In this document: piece by piece, positions 62,374 to 64,000 of the stretch
How the letters are laid out: every line of letters starts with the position of its first letter
Position numbering within the stretch: position 1 is the stretch's first letter
Assembly: GCF_028640845.1 (NCBI RefSeq)
Contig: NC_080546.1
Location: 80,307,757-80,371,756 of the forward strand
Length of the DNA: 64,000 bases
Source of the DNA: Ahaetulla prasina
Lineage: Eukaryota > Chordata > Lepidosauria > Squamata > Colubridae
Direction: 5' to 3'
Made by a program: the position numbers and the translations under genes
The notes under the pieces: generated by a model
What the model saw: the letters and a program-made list of their open reading frames with translations, nothing else
Database searches by the model: none
Told to the model about the DNA's origin: nothing

Positions 62374-62900
62374 TTTTGGGCAGCGGCCGTAGCGCGTGTG
62401 CGCACCCACACAGCCTGCCCCGCGCGGGCGCTCCAACCGCCTTCGTCGCCTCAGCTCGCCTCTTCTCTCTCTCCCCCTCTCCGCCCCCCAGAAGTCTGAG
62501 GAGAGCCCCGTGCGCCCCGCCCCTCGCCAGCTGCCATTGGACGCCGTTCCTTCACCCCGCCTCTTTAGTCCCCCCCCCGACGGGATTCTCTCCACTGCCA
62601 CGCCCCTCGCCATCCGGGCCTCGCCCACCGCGCCTCCCGATTGGCCGAACGCCCCGCCAGTCCTCCGCCGCGCGTGCCTTTTTTTAACTCTCAACGGTGC
62701 CGCCTCGCCCACTGGGGCAAAACCGCTTCCGCCAATCAGGGGAGCCAGCGCGTGCGGGGAGGAGAAAGAGGAACCGTAACGCGGAGAAGAAGGGAGATCG
62801 GCTTTTGATTGGACAGAGGGGAGGAGAATGGAGGCCACGCCCCCACCCGCGGATTGGTTGGCGGAAAGGAAGGGACCGCGCGGACCATTGATGGAATGAA
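61700..62900 (-). promoter_or_regulatory. DCUN1D4: DCUN1D4 CpG-rich promoter
   Basis: A GC-rich, CpG-dense stretch of about 1.2 kb surrounds exon 1. Upstream of the start codon there are five CCAAT/ATTGG boxes at about 62535, 62639, 62732, 62807 and 62852, the core site of NF-Y. The long open frames here are composition artefacts. Confidence 0.75.
62349..62373 (-). CDS. DCUN1D4: DCUN1D4 coding exon 1
   Basis: MHSDAAAV plus one nucleotide, followed by a GTAAGT donor. It lies in the CpG-rich promoter region. The phase-1 end joins exon 2 to make N9. Confidence 0.93.
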
Positions 62901-62940
62901 GAGGGATTTCAGGCGGAATTGACAGGGTCGCTTTCTAGTG

Positions 62941-63077
62941 CAGGGCTCTCCAACCTTGGCAACTTTTAAGCCTGGTGGACTTCAACTCCCAGAATAACCC
63001 AGCCAGCAAAGCTGGTTGGGGAATTCTGGGAGCTGAAGTCCACCAGGCTTAAAAGTTGCCAAGGTTGGAGAGCCCTG
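62941..63077. mobile_element. Palindromic hAT MITE upstream of DCUN1D4
   Basis: CAGGGCTCTCC...GGAGAGCCCTG with flanks TTCTAGTG/TTCTAGTA. It lies 568 bp upstream of the DCUN1D4 start codon. Confidence 0.88.
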
Positions 63078-63145
63078 TTCTAGTAGGTAAAACGTGGAAG
63101 ATCTTGCTGGGTTTTAGGGTAATTCAGAATATATATATATATATT

Positions 63146-63205
63146 TTCCACAGATATTCTCTTTCAAAAAAAATATAATTTTTTTGAAAGAGAATATCTG
63201 TGGAA
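63146..63205. repeat. 60-bp near-perfect palindrome
   Basis: Arms TTCCACAGATATTCTCTTTC and its complement meet around an A/T centre, right after an (AT)n run. Confidence 0.9.
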
Positions 63206-63209
63206 ATTC

Positions 63210-64000
63210 TCAGTCATCCAGGTCATAGTTGTCTGTTTTTCCCCAGTCCAGAGCATGAAAGATAAGGAAAAACCAATTGGATAGTATAGCATGGTATTGA
63301 ATTTTAAGTATTTAAGTAAGTAAGTAAATAGGATAGTATTATAAGTACCTCCATGGCCCGTCCATGTAATTCCCCAGGAGTAAAAAAAAAAACCCACCTC
63401 ATGGCATGCTTTGATGTCAGCTTTCTGTGCTTGAAGAACAGTCATCTAAAATTTGCATTAAAGAGGCATTATTGTGGGATTATTTGATGATAACGAAGGG
63501 GTTTCTTTTCCTCATCAAAAGTGGAATGTGTTATTTTGGTCGCTAGCTAAGAACCTGGAAAAGCGCTGGAAGAAAGGAGATATCAGATCTCATAGTCCAA
63601 CGTTTAAATATTCATAATGTGTGTCCTGTAGATGGCACTAAGGGTATGAACAACCAATCTTTCTTTTGGCCTAAAGCTGGAAGAAATTGAACACTAGATC
63701 TGAGAGACAATTAGACATATGGAGAAGGGGGAAGTTGGCAGTGTTATGAAACACGCCATCAAGCATGCGTTCATTGCTAAACATGTAGACAATAGACTTT
63801 AATCCGGACACAAAACAGGTATCAGTAATTGTGATATACAAAACAAGATTATCTTGCCTTACATAGTTGCAGGTTCTTTCTAGTATTTAGAATTGTGTTT
63901 GATGTCCTAAAAGATATGTAAATTGGGCTTAGTTAAAAATCCTTTGCAGTAACTACATTATCTTATATTAGGGTAGATTTATTTTATTTTATTTATTTAT
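63210..64000. other. Upstream of DCUN1D4, nothing recognised
   Basis: AT-rich sequence ending in an ATTTT-rich run; no gene or clear repeat. Confidence 0.5.

Noticed and set aside
61567..62838. Long frames on both strands in the DCUN1D4 promoter
   Set aside because: CpG-rich composition artefacts; only the eight codons of exon 1 are supported.

Overview
This is vertebrate nuclear DNA, almost certainly from a snake. The genes are split by GT-AG introns and the space between exons is filled with squamate repeats. The most telling of these are CR1/L3-type LINE 3' ends that run into (AATAG)n arrays, the signature described for the Snake1 LINE of advanced snakes. There are also Sauria-type SINEs with 14-15 bp target duplications, L2 and CR1 LINE pieces, solo LTRs and several families of short inverted-repeat DNA transposons.

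Three conserved genes are present. (1) SPATA18 (mitochondria-eating protein, Mieap) is on the minus strand; its first four coding exons run from 11419 down to 3197, and the rest lies beyond the left edge. (2) SGCB (beta-sarcoglycan) is on the plus strand and complete: six exons from 18944 to 30283 encode 326 residues. (3) DCUN1D4 (a DCN1-like cullin-neddylation factor) is on the minus strand and complete: eleven coding exons from 62373 down to 39189 encode 292 residues. I checked phase and length exon by exon, and every junction joins in frame. The order and orientation match the human chromosome 4q12 neighbourhood, except that LRRC66, which lies between SGCB and DCUN1D4 in human, is not visible here. 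SGCB and DCUN1D4 converge tail to tail, with their likely 3' ends only about 0.5 kb apart near 35 kb. SGCB and DCUN1D4 start in CpG-rich, GC-rich promoters (about 18.7-19.35 kb and 61.7-62.9 kb).

Region by region: 1-11.4 kb is SPATA18 intron and exon sequence with many SINEs, a solo LTR and a head-to-head pair of L3/Snake1 LINEs. 11.6-15.9 kb is a tandem duplication carrying CR1, a solo LTR, a MITE and L2 pieces, directly upstream of SPATA18. 16-18.7 kb is nested L2 and MITE sequence reaching the SGCB promoter. 19-30 kb is the SGCB body, with a five-unit satellite in intron 1. 30.3-39.2 kb is the two convergent 3' UTRs. 39.2-62.4 kb is DCUN1D4, whose introns hold a two-end-truncated L2 with a 623-codon reading frame, a hairpin-rich hAT MITE, a long CR1 and a pair of nested solo LTRs.

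The strongest unusual structures are: the L2 insertion at 44.4-46.4 kb, which lacks both ends yet is flanked by a 225-bp direct duplication; target-site evidence for at least three DNA-transposon families; two separate CR1 copies carrying a palindromic MITE at the same homologous site; a direct repeat flanking the last SGCB exon; and a probable GC-AG intron in DCUN1D4. I see no CRISPR array, operon, tRNA or rRNA gene, and no evidence of a new multi-gene system.
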